From the NCBI GenBank assembly GCA_023953905.1, contig JAMLJA010000012.1, forward strand, positions 62,001 to 126,000: DNA of 64,000 nucleotides, read 5' to 3'. Under the pieces are notes generated by a model. The model saw nothing but the letters and a program-made list of their open reading frames with translations. It searched no databases and was not told the DNA's origin. This document shows, in pieces, positions 29,080 through 38,508 of this stretch. The position numbers and the translations under genes were made by a program. Positions within the stretch are counted from its first letter, which is position 1. Each line of letters begins with the position of its first letter. This DNA is from Rhizobiaceae bacterium (lineage in GTDB: Bacteria; Pseudomonadota; Alphaproteobacteria; Rhizobiales; Rhizobiaceae).

Positions 29080-29499
29080 CTAATGCAATTGGCGGTTTTG
29101 GCGATAAATGACGATGCGAAACGCGATATAGAGCAGGATCACGCCAACATGCGAAATCCCGATCGTGGGGCGGAAACCATACATCTCGGGCAATGCGAGA
29201 TACATGGTAGCTTCCATCGCGGCACAGATCAGCCAGATGACTGGACCCCATGAGGACAGCATCCACAGTCCAATCGCCGCGAACGGAAACAATACAGCCA
29301 AAACTGCCGATACGACTTGCCAGTGCACCGGCATCAGATCGAAACGCCAGAGACTACCCGGATAGTAGCCCACGAGCCTGATCCAGTAGAGAACGCCAAA
29401 CAGCAAACAATAGCCAGCAATGACACGCTGGAACCAGACGAATGCCACCTCCGCCGAAGTCGGCTGCAGCGCGCCGCCCTGTTCGGCGAATCCGCTCAC
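29080..29499 (-). CDS. DUF6163-like four-helix membrane protein
   Basis: A 139-residue protein with four hydrophobic helices (about residues 25-45, 60-80, 85-100, 115-132) and a short charged C-terminus. It resembles the DUF6163 family found in Hyphomicrobiales. It starts inside the last codons of the acyl-CoA hydrolase gene upstream (4-base overlap), so it is cotranslated with it. Function unknown. Confidence 0.75.
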   Translation of the reverse strand: MSGFAEQGGALQPTSAEVAFVWFQRVIAGYCLLFGVLYWIRLVGYYPGSLWRFDLMPVHWQVVSAVLAVLFPFAAIGLWMLSSWGPVIWLICAAMEATMYLALPEMYGFRPTIGISHVGVILLYIAFRIVIYRQNRQLH

Positions 29500-30542
29500 A
29501 GTCCCAGACCTCCGTCCTGCAGGGGTGCGAAATAGGCCGTGACCATCTCATCCGACACGTCTTCGAGGCGTGCGGGGTCCCACATCGGCTTGCTTCCCTT
29601 CTCCACAATGGCCGCACGAATGCCTTCATAGAAGTCATGACCAGTCAGCATACGCCGCAAGATGCGGTATTCCATCTCCATGCATTCAATCATGGACAGT
29701 GACCGCCCTTCCCGAATCTGGGCGAAAGTTACCTTGAGGCTGGTGGGCGAGCGCGTGAGGATGATTTCCAGCGTTTCCTTCGCGAAAGTATCGCCCCGCC
29801 CCGCCGCGTCAGCCAAAGAATCGAGGATCTCGCCTAGCGTCTCCCGGCTGAAATGACTTGCGATCGCCTTCAATTTTGCCTCGTCGCTTTCAGGCGGTCT
29901 GGATTGCGAAAACCGCGCCATCGCCTTTCCCACATCGCCAGTTTCAGCGAGATCGTCCAGCAATCGGCCCAACTCGGCAGAAGGCACGAAATGCGTGGCG
30001 AGCCCCGACCAGAGCGCATCTCCCGTTCGGATACGCCCACCCGTCAAGGCGAGATACATCCCGAACCCGTGCGCCAAGCGCGACAAAACATAGCTTCCCC
30101 CGACATCGGGGAAAAAGCCGATGCCAACCTCGGGCATTGCAAGCTGGCCATTTTCAGTCATGACCCGATGCGATCCGTGAACGGATATTCCGACGCCGCC
30201 GCCCATCACTATACCGTCGATGAGCGAGACATAAGGCTTTGGAAAGGCCGCCAGTTGCGCATTCATCCGATACTCGTCGGCAAAGAAATCATGGGCTTCG
30301 CGGTCTTCCTGTCGCGCCCGATAGACGTCCATGATGTCGCCACCCGCGCAGAAGGCCCGGCCCTCCGCCTTGATGACGACGACTGAGACCGAATCTTCAC
30401 TCGACCACCGAGTCAACGCGCCGGCGAGTTCCTTCACCATCCCATGCGTCAGCGCGTTGAGCGCTTTCGGACGTGTCAGTGTGACGATGCCGGCCCGGCC
30501 GCAATGCTCGAACCTTATCTCGTCTGTGCCAACCAATTCCAT
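29496..30542 (-). CDS. Enoyl-CoA hydratase/isomerase family, 3-hydroxyisobutyryl-CoA hydrolase type
   Basis: A 348-residue crotonase-fold protein of the longer type used for valine breakdown: it cleaves 3-hydroxyisobutyryl-CoA. The first half has RPKALNALTHGM, FCAGGDIMDVYR and the oxyanion loop DGIVMGGGVGISVHG; MPEVGIGFFPDVGGSYVLSR is diagnostic of the hydrolase branch. The ATG at 30542 (MELVGTDEI) fits the family. It diverges from hemB. Confidence 0.9.
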   Translation of the reverse strand: MELVGTDEIRFEHCGRAGIVTLTRPKALNALTHGMVKELAGALTRWSSEDSVSVVVIKAEGRAFCAGGDIMDVYRARQEDREAHDFFADEYRMNAQLAAFPKPYVSLIDGIVMGGGVGISVHGSHRVMTENGQLAMPEVGIGFFPDVGGSYVLSRLAHGFGMYLALTGGRIRTGDALWSGLATHFVPSAELGRLLDDLAETGDVGKAMARFSQSRPPESDEAKLKAIASHFSRETLGEILDSLADAAGRGDTFAKETLEIILTRSPTSLKVTFAQIREGRSLSMIECMEMEYRILRRMLTGHDFYEGIRAAIVEKGSKPMWDPARLEDVSDEMVTAYFAPLQDGGLGL

Positions 30543-30674
30543 GAGTTCTCCCTTTGTCGCAGTGCTATGCGCGGCAGCGGATCGCGTCAATGGTTGCAGG
30601 ATCTAGGTAATGCGGCCTGTCGCATTGGAATTCGCTCTCCTTGCATGATAGAGAAGCGCCGCGGAGATCGTGTC

Positions 30675-31706
30675 ATGAACAAATCAACCCGACCCAAGCC
30701 CGCCGGCATGCGTAGCGTCGACGAAATAACCAGCAGCAGGCGCCTGCGCCGCATGCGCAAGGCGAGCTGGTCGCGCCGCATGGTTCAGGAAAATCGTCTG
30801 ACAGTAGACGACCTTATCTGGCCGATATTTCTTACCGACGGCGAAAATCGGCGCGAGCAGGTCGAGGCAATGCCGGGTGTATTCCGGCTAAGTGTCGATC
30901 AGGCGGTCAGGGAGGCCGAGCGCGCAGCAAAGCTTGGAATTCCGGCGATCGCGACCTTTCCGCAGATCGACCTCGCGCGCAAGGACATTGAGGGATCTCA
31001 TATTCTTGATCCTGAAAACCTGATCAATCGTGCCAGTCGCGCCATCAAGTCCGCTGTTCCCGAGATCGGCATCATTACCGATGGCGCGCTCGATCCGTTC
31101 ACCAGCCACGGCCACGATGGCATTCTCCGCGACGGTACGATCGTCAATGACGAAACCGTCGAACAGGTCGCGGCTGCCGCCGTGATCCAGGCCGCGGCCG
31201 GATCAGATATTATCGCGCCCTCGGATATGATGGACGGACGCATAGGTGCTGTGCGCGATGCGCTGGACGCAAACGGATTCCAGGATGTCGCCATTATGTC
31301 GTACGCGACGAAGTTCGCGTCGGCCTTTTACGGTCCGTATCGCGATGCGATCGGCACGCTTGGTCTGCTGAAGGGCGACAAGAAGACTTACTATCTCGAT
31401 CACGCTAATTCGGACGAGGCCGTGCGCGAGGCCGAGCAGGATCTCCTCGAAGGGGCCGATATGCTCATGGTTAAGCCCGGCATGCCCTATCTCGATATTA
31501 TCTGGCGGCTGAAGCAGGAGTTTTCAGTGCCGACCTTCGCCTATCAGGTGTCTGGCGAGTACGCGATGATCAAGGCAGCCGAAGCGAATGGCTGGATCGA
31601 TGGAGAAAAGGCCATGATGGAATCGCTGCTGGCGTTCAAGCGCGCCGGCTGCGACGGAATTCTCACCTACTTCGCGCCGACCGTCGCCGAAATCTTGAAC
31701 GGCTGA
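30675..31706 (+). CDS. hemB: Delta-aminolevulinic acid dehydratase (porphobilinogen synthase)
   Basis: A 343-residue enzyme condensing two 5-aminolevulinates to porphobilinogen for heme. Active-site lysines lie in SYATKFASAF and LMVKPGMPYLD. Where zinc-type enzymes have three cysteines, this one reads DGALDPFTSHGHDG, the aspartate-type metal site of magnesium-dependent rhizobial and pseudomonad enzymes. The start at 30675 (MNKSTRPK) is chosen because the frame further upstream overlaps the divergent gene. A DUF423 gene follows 9 bases later. Confidence 0.96.
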   Translation: MNKSTRPKPAGMRSVDEITSSRRLRRMRKASWSRRMVQENRLTVDDLIWPIFLTDGENRREQVEAMPGVFRLSVDQAVREAERAAKLGIPAIATFPQIDLARKDIEGSHILDPENLINRASRAIKSAVPEIGIITDGALDPFTSHGHDGILRDGTIVNDETVEQVAAAAVIQAAAGSDIIAPSDMMDGRIGAVRDALDANGFQDVAIMSYATKFASAFYGPYRDAIGTLGLLKGDKKTYYLDHANSDEAVREAEQDLLEGADMLMVKPGMPYLDIIWRLKQEFSVPTFAYQVSGEYAMIKAAEANGWIDGEKAMMESLLAFKRAGCDGILTYFAPTVAEILNG

Positions 31707-31715
31707 GAACGCGCA

Positions 31716-32051
31716 ATGTCCGCTCTGGTTCTCATCGCCGGCATTTTCGGTGCGGCCGGCGTGGGCCTCTCGGCTTTAGCTGCACACGCGGGCGGCGCAG
31801 ATCTCAACCCTGCATCGCTGATGCTGCTGGTTCACGCACCGGCGCTTCTGGCGCTTGGCCTTGCTCCCGCGTCGAAAACCATGCGCACGGGCGGACTTGT
31901 ACTGGCGGCAGGCGTCCTGCTTTTTGCCGGTGATCTCGCAGCACGGCATTTTCTGGAACACAAGCTGTTTCCGATGGCAGCTCCGACCGGCGGTATCGCC
32001 ATGATGATCGGATGGCTGATTGTCGGGCTCTCGGCCCTGGTGCGGCGCTAG
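31716..32051 (+). CDS. DUF423 family membrane protein
   Basis: A 111-residue protein with four hydrophobic helices, starting MSALVLIAGIFGAAGVGLSA, and the DUF423 mark GALGAHA-like (ALAAHA) near the N-terminus. It follows hemB by 9 bases and likely shares its transcript. Its stop codon overlaps that of the convergent GST gene. Function of the family is not known. Confidence 0.85.
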   Translation: MSALVLIAGIFGAAGVGLSALAAHAGGADLNPASLMLLVHAPALLALGLAPASKTMRTGGLVLAAGVLLFAGDLAARHFLEHKLFPMAAPTGGIAMMIGWLIVGLSALVRR

Positions 32052-32704
32052 AATTCCACCTCCAGCTCGACGATCTCGTCCGGCTCCGCCAAAGCGCCAT
32101 CCGTCCATTCCTGCATTAGCGGCCATGCAAACACAGTGTCGCAATAGGCTTGCAGCTCAGGTTCCAGCTCCACCGCATAGGTTCGGAATCGCGTGCAGAC
32201 GGGCGCATACATGGCGTCGGCTATTGTGGGCTTTTCACCGAAGAGCCACGGCCCGCCATAAGCCGAAAGGCACTCTCGCCAGATCGCTTTTATGCGCTCG
32301 ACATCTGGCCGGGCGCCCGAAAAGATCTTGAACGATTTGTGACGCGCCTTCAGATTCATCGGCAGCGCAGAGCGCAGATTGTGAAAGCCCGAATGCATCT
32401 CGCCCGACACTGCGCGGCAGATCGCGCGCACGGCCTGATCGTCCGGCAGAAGGCCCGCGTCCGGCGCAATCTCTGCGGCATACTCGGCGATTGCCAGCGT
32501 GTCCCACACCTTGACGTTGCCATGTGTCAGCCTTGGCACGAGCACGGATGACGACAGAAGCAGCAACTCCTGCCTGGTCTCCGGATCATCGAGATCCACC
32601 CCCTCCTCGGTGAAGTCGATCCCCGCCATTCGGCACAGGAGCCAGCCACGCAGGGACCAGGAAGAATAGTTCTTGGATGAAATCGTCAGGATCGCTTGCG
32701 CCAT
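32048..32704 (-). CDS. Glutathione S-transferase family protein
   Basis: A 218-residue two-domain protein: an N-terminal thioredoxin-like glutathione-binding domain (ILTISSKNYSSWSLRGWLL, with Ser/Tyr positions as possible activators) and a C-terminal helical domain from about residue 85, with PTIADAMYAPV. The substrate is not predictable. I chose the ATG at 32704 (MAQAILTIS); the longer frame adds 13 residues. It diverges from phaZ across 116 bases. Confidence 0.9.
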   Translation of the reverse strand: MAQAILTISSKNYSSWSLRGWLLCRMAGIDFTEEGVDLDDPETRQELLLLSSSVLVPRLTHGNVKVWDTLAIAEYAAEIAPDAGLLPDDQAVRAICRAVSGEMHSGFHNLRSALPMNLKARHKSFKIFSGARPDVERIKAIWRECLSAYGGPWLFGEKPTIADAMYAPVCTRFRTYAVELEPELQAYCDTVFAWPLMQEWTDGALAEPDEIVELEVEF

Positions 32705-32754
32705 GTTCGGCCGAATTTCCCACTTCAACTTCGTTGTCGACAATCATCTCGCAA

Positions 32755-32790
32755 TGCAGCACAAATTGCACTAGCTGTTTTGCAGCGCAA
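32755..32790. promoter_or_regulatory. Repeated TGCAGC(A/G)CAA boxes upstream of phaZ
   Basis: TGCAGCACAA at 32755 and TGCAGCGCAA at 32781 are direct repeats 26 bases apart, with CTGTTTTGCAG overlapping the second. PhaR/AniA regulators of PHA genes bind TGC-rich sites such as CTGC-N3-GCAG. They lie between gst and phaZ. Candidate PhaR operator by resemblance only. Confidence 0.4.
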
Positions 32791-32820
32791 CAAAAGACGC
32801 GTCAATCGAAAGGTCCGCCG

Positions 32821-34035
32821 GTGCTCTACCAGACCTACCAGATGCAGGATGACCTGTTTGCCCCGCTGAGATCGATGGCGCGGGCCATGAGCGCGATGGC
32901 CGGACCGAGCTTCTGGCATCTTGGCGAGGGACTAGGCCTACCCTTCGCGGCCGCGCTGGAAATGGTCTCCCGCTTTGAGCTCAGCCACACACGGCCCGAT
33001 TTCGAGATCGACACGGTCCGCGTCGGCAACCGCGATGTGCCGGTAACGCTGGAAACAACGCTCGATCTGCCTTTTGGCAAGCTTTTGCACTTCGCCAAGG
33101 ATATCGACACCAAACAGCCGCGCGTGTTGATTACCGCTCCGCTGTCAGGACACTTCTCGACCCTGCTGCGCGGCACCGTGGAGACGATGCTGCGCGACCA
33201 CGATGTCTACATCACCGACTGGACCAACGCGCGTGATGTTCCCGTAGACGCTGGATACTTCGGGGTCGATGACTATGTCACCTACCTGATCCGCTTTCTC
33301 GAAGAGATTGGCCCCGGCGCTCACATTCTCGCCGTGTGCCAGCCATGCGTTCAGGCGCTTGCCGCCGTCGCCGTGATGTCGCGCGAAGATCATCCATCGA
33401 CACCTCTTTCGATGACGCTGATGGCTGGACCGATTGACCCGCGCGAAAGCCCGACGGAAGTGAACGAGTTTGCCGTCGCAAAATCGCTCGCCTGGTTCGA
33501 GCGATCCGTTATCGCGACCGTGCCGCAGCGCTATGCGGGAGCAGGACGCCGCGTCTATCCGGGATTCCTCCAACTTGTCGCCTTCATGGCGATGAATATG
33601 GACCGGCACAAGGATACCCATCGCAGGCTCTTCGACCATTTGTCGAAAGGCGAGACCACTCAAGCGGAAAAGATCAAGAAATTCTACGATGAGTATTTCG
33701 CCGTCCTCGACCTGACCGAGGAATTTTACATCGAAACGATCGATCGCATTTTCCAGAAGGCGGAGTTGGCCACCGGGGAGTTCACCTACAAGGGGGAGAT
33801 CGTCGATCCTGGCCTGATCCGCAAGACCGCGCTGCTGACGGTTGAAGGCGGTCGCGACGACATCTGCGCGCTCGGCCAGACAGCCGCCGCGCACGAACTC
33901 TGCCGGTCGCTGCGCCCTCACCTCAAACGTCACCATCTTCAGGCCAATGTCGGTCACTATGGCGTCTTCAATGGCAAGCGCTGGGACCGGGAAATCTACC
34001 CCGTCGTGCGCAACATGATATTGGCGGTGGAATAG
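32821..34035 (+). CDS. phaZ: Intracellular polyhydroxyalkanoate depolymerase
   Basis: A 404-residue enzyme that mobilises intracellular polyhydroxybutyrate granules. The family uses a cysteine nucleophile; here a VCQPC motif (Cys173, Cys176) is in the right place, with an acid in EGGRDDICALG and a histidine in VGHYGVFNG. GTG at 32821 gives the family-typical start (M)LYQTYQMQDD; an AAAGG box lies about 12 bases upstream. The longer ATG frame would cross the divergent GST start and lacks similarity. A PPK2 gene is convergent just downstream. Confidence 0.92.
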   Translation: MLYQTYQMQDDLFAPLRSMARAMSAMAGPSFWHLGEGLGLPFAAALEMVSRFELSHTRPDFEIDTVRVGNRDVPVTLETTLDLPFGKLLHFAKDIDTKQPRVLITAPLSGHFSTLLRGTVETMLRDHDVYITDWTNARDVPVDAGYFGVDDYVTYLIRFLEEIGPGAHILAVCQPCVQALAAVAVMSREDHPSTPLSMTLMAGPIDPRESPTEVNEFAVAKSLAWFERSVIATVPQRYAGAGRRVYPGFLQLVAFMAMNMDRHKDTHRRLFDHLSKGETTQAEKIKKFYDEYFAVLDLTEEFYIETIDRIFQKAELATGEFTYKGEIVDPGLIRKTALLTVEGGRDDICALGQTAAAHELCRSLRPHLKRHHLQANVGHYGVFNGKRWDREIYPVVRNMILAVE

Positions 34036-34050
34036 CGCCGGCGCAGTCCG

Positions 34051-34971
34051 TCAGTATTTGGATGGGACGTAAAGTTCCTTCGCCAGCGTGCGCCGCTCAT
34101 ACTCCGGGTTGAAGACGCGCTCTGGAAGCGTGATTTCTTCGTGCGGGACATCTTCATAGGGAAGCTGCTGAAGCAGGTGGTCGATGCAGTTCAGGCGCGC
34201 CCGCTTCTTGTCGTTGCCTTCCACGATGTACCATGGCGCCTCGGCAATGTTCGTGCGATTAAACATCTCCTCTTTCGCCTTGGTGTATTGCTCCCAGCGC
34301 ACGCGCGATTGCAGGTCCATCGGCGACAGCTTCCACTGCTTCATGGGATCGTGGATGCGCATCAGGAAGCGCATCTGCTGTTCTTCGTCCGTGATGGAAA
34401 ACCAGTACTTGATCAGCTTGATGCCAGACCGCGCCAGCATGCGCTCGAACTCAGGCACGTCGTTGAAAAACTGTTCGACCTGATCCGCGGTCGCAAATCC
34501 CATGACCCGCTCGACACCCGCCCTGTTGTACCAGGACCGGTCGAACAGAACGATCTCTCCGCCAGCAGGCAGATGCGGCACATAACGCTGGAAATACCAC
34601 TGAGACCTTTCGCGCTCGGTGGGCGCCGGCAGCGCGACGACGCGGCAGATGCGTGGATTGAGCCGCTGCGTGATGCGCTTGATCACCCCGCCCTTGCCAG
34701 CCGAATCCCGGCCCTCGAAAAGAACAACGACCTTGGACCCTGTGTGGGCGACCCAGGATTGGAGCTTGATCAGCTCCGACTGGAGCCGCAGCAATTCGCG
34801 GAAATAGACAACTCGGTCGATCGTCTCGGGATGCGCCTTCTTGTAGATCCGGGCGATCTCGAGTGACAGCGCAGGTTCTGAAATCTCGAGCTCATAGTCT
34901 TCGTCCAGCGTGTCGGCGAGTTCGGCCTCAAGCCAATCCATTGCGGGCGATGTGTGCTTCAGTTCGGTCAT
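34051..34971 (-). CDS. ppk2: Polyphosphate kinase 2
   Basis: A 306-residue P-loop enzyme that uses polyphosphate to phosphorylate nucleotides, or the reverse. Walker A is FEGRDSAGKGG (residues about 85-95) and Walker B LFDRSWYNRAGVERV; the lid EWYFQR-like QWYFQRYV is present. Length and a single domain indicate class I. It is separate from the ppk1-ppx pair 15 kb away. Convergent with phaZ, 15 bases apart. Confidence 0.94.
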   Translation of the reverse strand: MTELKHTSPAMDWLEAELADTLDEDYELEISEPALSLEIARIYKKAHPETIDRVVYFRELLRLQSELIKLQSWVAHTGSKVVVLFEGRDSAGKGGVIKRITQRLNPRICRVVALPAPTERERSQWYFQRYVPHLPAGGEIVLFDRSWYNRAGVERVMGFATADQVEQFFNDVPEFERMLARSGIKLIKYWFSITDEEQQMRFLMRIHDPMKQWKLSPMDLQSRVRWEQYTKAKEEMFNRTNIAEAPWYIVEGNDKKRARLNCIDHLLQQLPYEDVPHEEITLPERVFNPEYERRTLAKELYVPSKY

Positions 34972-35208
34972 ATGATTGCCCCCGTGTCCTCAGAAAGCAG
35001 CGCCAGAAGAACAGCCTCGCCGCAGCGTTACGCCGGCAAAGGACAGCCGGCTGCCTCTGCCAGATACGCGCTGCCGATGACGGTTTTATTTCAACCTCAA
35101 TAATTTGCCTCCCCTTGTGCATCATGCCGGAAAACTTCACCATCGCAGGACTGGAAAGACAGCGGCTGCGTCGGGCACGCGCCCAAAGAATAAAGTGGAG
35201 GAAAATGC

Positions 35209-36267
35209 ATGGAATATCGCCATCTTGGCCGCTCGGGGCTCAAGGTCTCGACCATCACCATGGGCACCATGACATTTGGCGGAGACGGGGCGTTTGCCGC
35301 GACCGGCACGACGCAACAGGGTGAAGCCAGTCGGCTGATTGATCTGTGCATCGACTCGGGAGTCAATCTCCTCGATACGGCGAATGTGTATTCGCGGGGC
35401 ATCTCGGAGGAGATCATCGGCAATGCGCTCGGCGGCAAACGCAAGCAGGACGTGTTGATCGCCTCCAAAGTGCGCATGCCGATGGGCAACGGTCCCAATG
35501 ATCAGGGCCTGTCGCGCTTTCACATCATCAAGCAGTGCGAGGAGAGCCTCAAGCGGCTCAAGACCGACGTCATCGACATCTACTACGTGCATCAGTGGGA
35601 CGGGATGACGCCACTTGAGGAGACCCTGGCGGCACTAGAGACGCTCGTGATGCAGGGCAAGATTCGCTACATCGGCTGCTCCAACTATTCAGCGTGGCAT
35701 ATCATGAAGGCGCTCGCGATCAGCGATCGCAACGGCTCGTCGCGCTTCGTCACTCAGCAGATCCACTACTCTCTCGAAGCGCGGGAGGCCGAATACGAAC
35801 TTCAGCCAGTTTCCGTCGATCAGGGGCTGGGGATACTCGTGTGGAGCCCGATCGCCGGCGGCTGGCTGTCTGGAAAATACCGCCGTGGCGACATGTCATC
35901 GCGGCAAAGCAAGGGCTGGCGTGAGCCTCCTATCCGCGATCAGGAGCGCCTTTGGAATATTGTTGATGTGCTTGTCGAGGTGGCTGACGGACGGGGCGTT
36001 TCGCCGGCTCAGGTCGCACTTGCATGGCTGCTGGGGCGCCCTGCCGTCACGTCTCTGGTGGTCGGCGGCACCTCCGACGCCCAGTTCAAGGACAACATTG
36101 CCGCCGCGAGCCTCAAGCTGACCAGCGAAGAGCGCAAACGGCTCGACGACGTCAGCCGCCCGCCACTTGTCTACCCATACTGGCACCAGCATCTGACGGC
36201 GAAGAGCCGCCTTGGCGCCTCCGACTTCTATCTGGGTGACGATGTCGATCCCACGGCGACCAAATAG
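35209..36267 (+). CDS. Aldo/keto reductase
   Basis: A 352-residue TIM-barrel NADPH-dependent oxidoreductase. The catalytic set is visible: Asp/Tyr in NLLDTANVYSRG, Lys in LIASKVRMPMG and His in YYVHQWDGMTP. NADPH-binding residues lie in the C-terminal LVVGGTSDAQFKDN. It resembles the YajO/Tas-like group that acts on a range of aldehydes. GTGGAGGAAA lies just upstream of the ATG. The 237 bases before it hold no gene. Confidence 0.92.
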   Translation: MEYRHLGRSGLKVSTITMGTMTFGGDGAFAATGTTQQGEASRLIDLCIDSGVNLLDTANVYSRGISEEIIGNALGGKRKQDVLIASKVRMPMGNGPNDQGLSRFHIIKQCEESLKRLKTDVIDIYYVHQWDGMTPLEETLAALETLVMQGKIRYIGCSNYSAWHIMKALAISDRNGSSRFVTQQIHYSLEAREAEYELQPVSVDQGLGILVWSPIAGGWLSGKYRRGDMSSRQSKGWREPPIRDQERLWNIVDVLVEVADGRGVSPAQVALAWLLGRPAVTSLVVGGTSDAQFKDNIAAASLKLTSEERKRLDDVSRPPLVYPYWHQHLTAKSRLGASDFYLGDDVDPTATK

Positions 36268-36291
36268 ACGCCTTGATAAGGAGTTGGCCCG

Positions 36292-37707
36292 CTACTCCGC
36301 CGGCTCGGTAGCGACAGCACCTGAACCCATCCGGTTCCACGCGTCGAGGCCTGCGATCTTGTAGGCCTCGGCAAGGGTTGGATAGTTGAAGGTATTGTTG
36401 ACGAAGAAGTCCACGGTTCCTGCAAGATTGATGACGGCTTGACCGATATGCACCAGTTCGGTCGCGCCTTCGCCAATGATGTGGGCACCCAGCAGACGCC
36501 GCGTTTCCAGGGCGAAAATCAGCTTCAGGAAGCCTGTATTGACGCCCATGATGTGCCCGCGCGAGGTTTCGCGGAACCTCGCGACGCCAACTTCATAGGC
36601 CACGCCGCTCGCCCGAACCTCCTCCTCTGACTGACCAACGGTCGAGATCTCCGGGACGGCATAGATGCCGTAAGGAAAGGTCTCGGGCGGTGGCGGCAGG
36701 AGCATGCCGAATGCATGGCACGCGGCAACCCTGCCCTGTTCCATGGATGTTGACGCGAGACTGGGAAATCCGATCACATCGCCTGCTGCGTAGATATTTG
36801 GAACGCTGGTCTGGAAGCTGACGGGATCGACCCGAATGCGCCCCCTGCTATCCGCATCAAGGCCGATCGTCTCAAGACCAAGTCCGGCGACATTTCCCGC
36901 GCGCCCGGCCGCATAAAGGATCATCTCCGAGCGAATCACCCGCCCATCCGCCATAACCACTTCCGCTGAGTCAGGCTTGGACACCACCTCCTTCACGGGT
37001 GTGCCCAATCTTACCGTCATTCCACGATCGCGCATCTGGTGAATGAAATCATCGACCACTTCCCGATCGATGAACTCCAATATGCGTTCGCGGGACTCGA
37101 CCAGCGTCACGGGCACGTCGAGCGCTGAAAAGATAGTTGCGTATTCCACGCCGATGACACCCCCGCCGATAACGGTCAGCGTTCGCGGAAGATGGTCGAG
37201 TTCAAGCATCTCGTCGCTGTCGAAAACGCGTTTGCGATCGAAGGGCACGTTGGACGGCCGGTACGGACGCGTTCCGACCGCGATGAGGGCCTTCTCGAAT
37301 GTCGCTTCGCTGTGTTCGTCCTGTTCGGTCGTGAGCGATACCCTGTTGGCATCGACGAATCTCGCTTCCGCCCGCATGTTGCGAACGATATTGCGCATGA
37401 ATTGATGTTGCAGAACCTCCACCTCATGATCCAGCGTCTTGTGCAGCCGCTGAATGAGATCGCTGGCGGAAATGTTCTCCTTTACCCGGTAGCCTCGGCC
37501 GTAAAAACCGCGCTCTCGCCAGCCCGATAGATTAAGCACTGTCTCGCGCAAGGTCTTTGACGGGATCGTGCCCGTATGGACGGATACGCCTCCGAGCCGC
37601 CTCCCCTTGTCCACGACAAGGACGGATTTTCCGAGCTTGGCGGACTGCACCGCCGCGCGGCGGCCCGACGGGCCGCTGCCGATCACCAGCATGTCGAAGT
37701 GGTCCAT
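36292..37707 (-). CDS. sthA: Soluble pyridine nucleotide transhydrogenase
   Basis: A 471-residue flavoprotein that passes reducing equivalents between NADPH and NAD+. FAD-binding VIGSGPSGRRAAVQ, the disulfide-oxidoreductase-like block GGVSVHTGTIPSKTLRE (lacking the redox Cys pair, as expected of Sth), NAD-binding VIGGGVIGVEYATI, and the C-terminal dimer domain with AHIIGEGATELVHIG are all present. ATG at 37707 fits the family. Confidence 0.94.
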   Translation of the reverse strand: MDHFDMLVIGSGPSGRRAAVQSAKLGKSVLVVDKGRRLGGVSVHTGTIPSKTLRETVLNLSGWRERGFYGRGYRVKENISASDLIQRLHKTLDHEVEVLQHQFMRNIVRNMRAEARFVDANRVSLTTEQDEHSEATFEKALIAVGTRPYRPSNVPFDRKRVFDSDEMLELDHLPRTLTVIGGGVIGVEYATIFSALDVPVTLVESRERILEFIDREVVDDFIHQMRDRGMTVRLGTPVKEVVSKPDSAEVVMADGRVIRSEMILYAAGRAGNVAGLGLETIGLDADSRGRIRVDPVSFQTSVPNIYAAGDVIGFPSLASTSMEQGRVAACHAFGMLLPPPPETFPYGIYAVPEISTVGQSEEEVRASGVAYEVGVARFRETSRGHIMGVNTGFLKLIFALETRRLLGAHIIGEGATELVHIGQAVINLAGTVDFFVNNTFNYPTLAEAYKIAGLDAWNRMGSGAVATEPAE

Positions 37708-37883
37708 GTCCCCTCGTCCCCTTGCTGCAGTGCACAATGCCAGACTAGTGCGAAGCAGAGGCAAAGTTCAACCGATTGATACGATTCCGCCCGTCAAAAC
37801 ATGCGGGCTTTCAATTCCTGCACGGGTTTCCCATATGATTTGTGACACGGGCGTCTATCGATGACGCGATTTCGGCGGATAGG

Positions 37884-38360
37884 ATGATGACGACACGAAT
37901 ACTTGAGGGACAAATTTCCGGCACGCGCCTTGACGATATGCGCGCCTATGAAGGGGTGCGCTCGCGTCGCGTTTTGGCGTTCATCATAGACTACATCATC
38001 GTCGGATTGCTGTTGATCCCGGTCGCCGTCTTTGTCCTGTTGTTCGGATTGCTCACCTTCGGTCTGGGTTGGATGCTGTTTGGCATTCTCGTGCCCGCCG
38101 TGGCGCTGACCTACATCTGGTGGACGATGGGCGGCCGCAAGCAGGCAACAATCGGCATGCAGATTGTGGGAATTCGCCTCGACCGATTGGACGGACAGCC
38201 CATTGATGGCCTTTTTGCCGTCGTGCATTCGGTGCTGTTCTGGGCCGGGAATGCATTGCTTACGCCCCTCATTCTGCTGGTCACGTTGTTCACGGACCGC
38301 AAACGAGCCTTGCACGATTTGCTTCTCGGCACAGTTGTCACGCGTTCGGACGTGATTTGA
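37884..38360 (+). CDS. RDD-family membrane protein
   Basis: A 158-residue protein with an Arg/Asp-Asp signature: RVLAFIIDYIIVG starts the first helix. Three to four hydrophobic segments follow, and KRALHDLLLGTVV ends the domain. RDD proteins are poorly defined, though some act as ion exchangers or membrane anchors. ATG at 37884 or 37887 is preferred; a GTG at 37842 is less likely. It precedes bpt, as in other rhizobia. Confidence 0.88.
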   Translation: MMTTRILEGQISGTRLDDMRAYEGVRSRRVLAFIIDYIIVGLLLIPVAVFVLLFGLLTFGLGWMLFGILVPAVALTYIWWTMGGRKQATIGMQIVGIRLDRLDGQPIDGLFAVVHSVLFWAGNALLTPLILLVTLFTDRKRALHDLLLGTVVTRSDVI

Positions 38361-38508
38361 CAGAATTTGCCCATATTCGGGCTGCATTAGCCACGCAGAG
38401 CCGTGATCCGTAAGTATGATCGCATCGTAAATACGGTGAACGCTTCACCCGTCCCGGGTTGAGCGCTATAATGACAAATCACTTTCGCCGGGCCGCACCG
38501 CAGATTTC

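Noticed and set aside
37794..38387. 197-residue minus-strand frame over the RDD gene
   Set aside because: Gln/His-rich shadow; RDD reads correctly on the plus strand.
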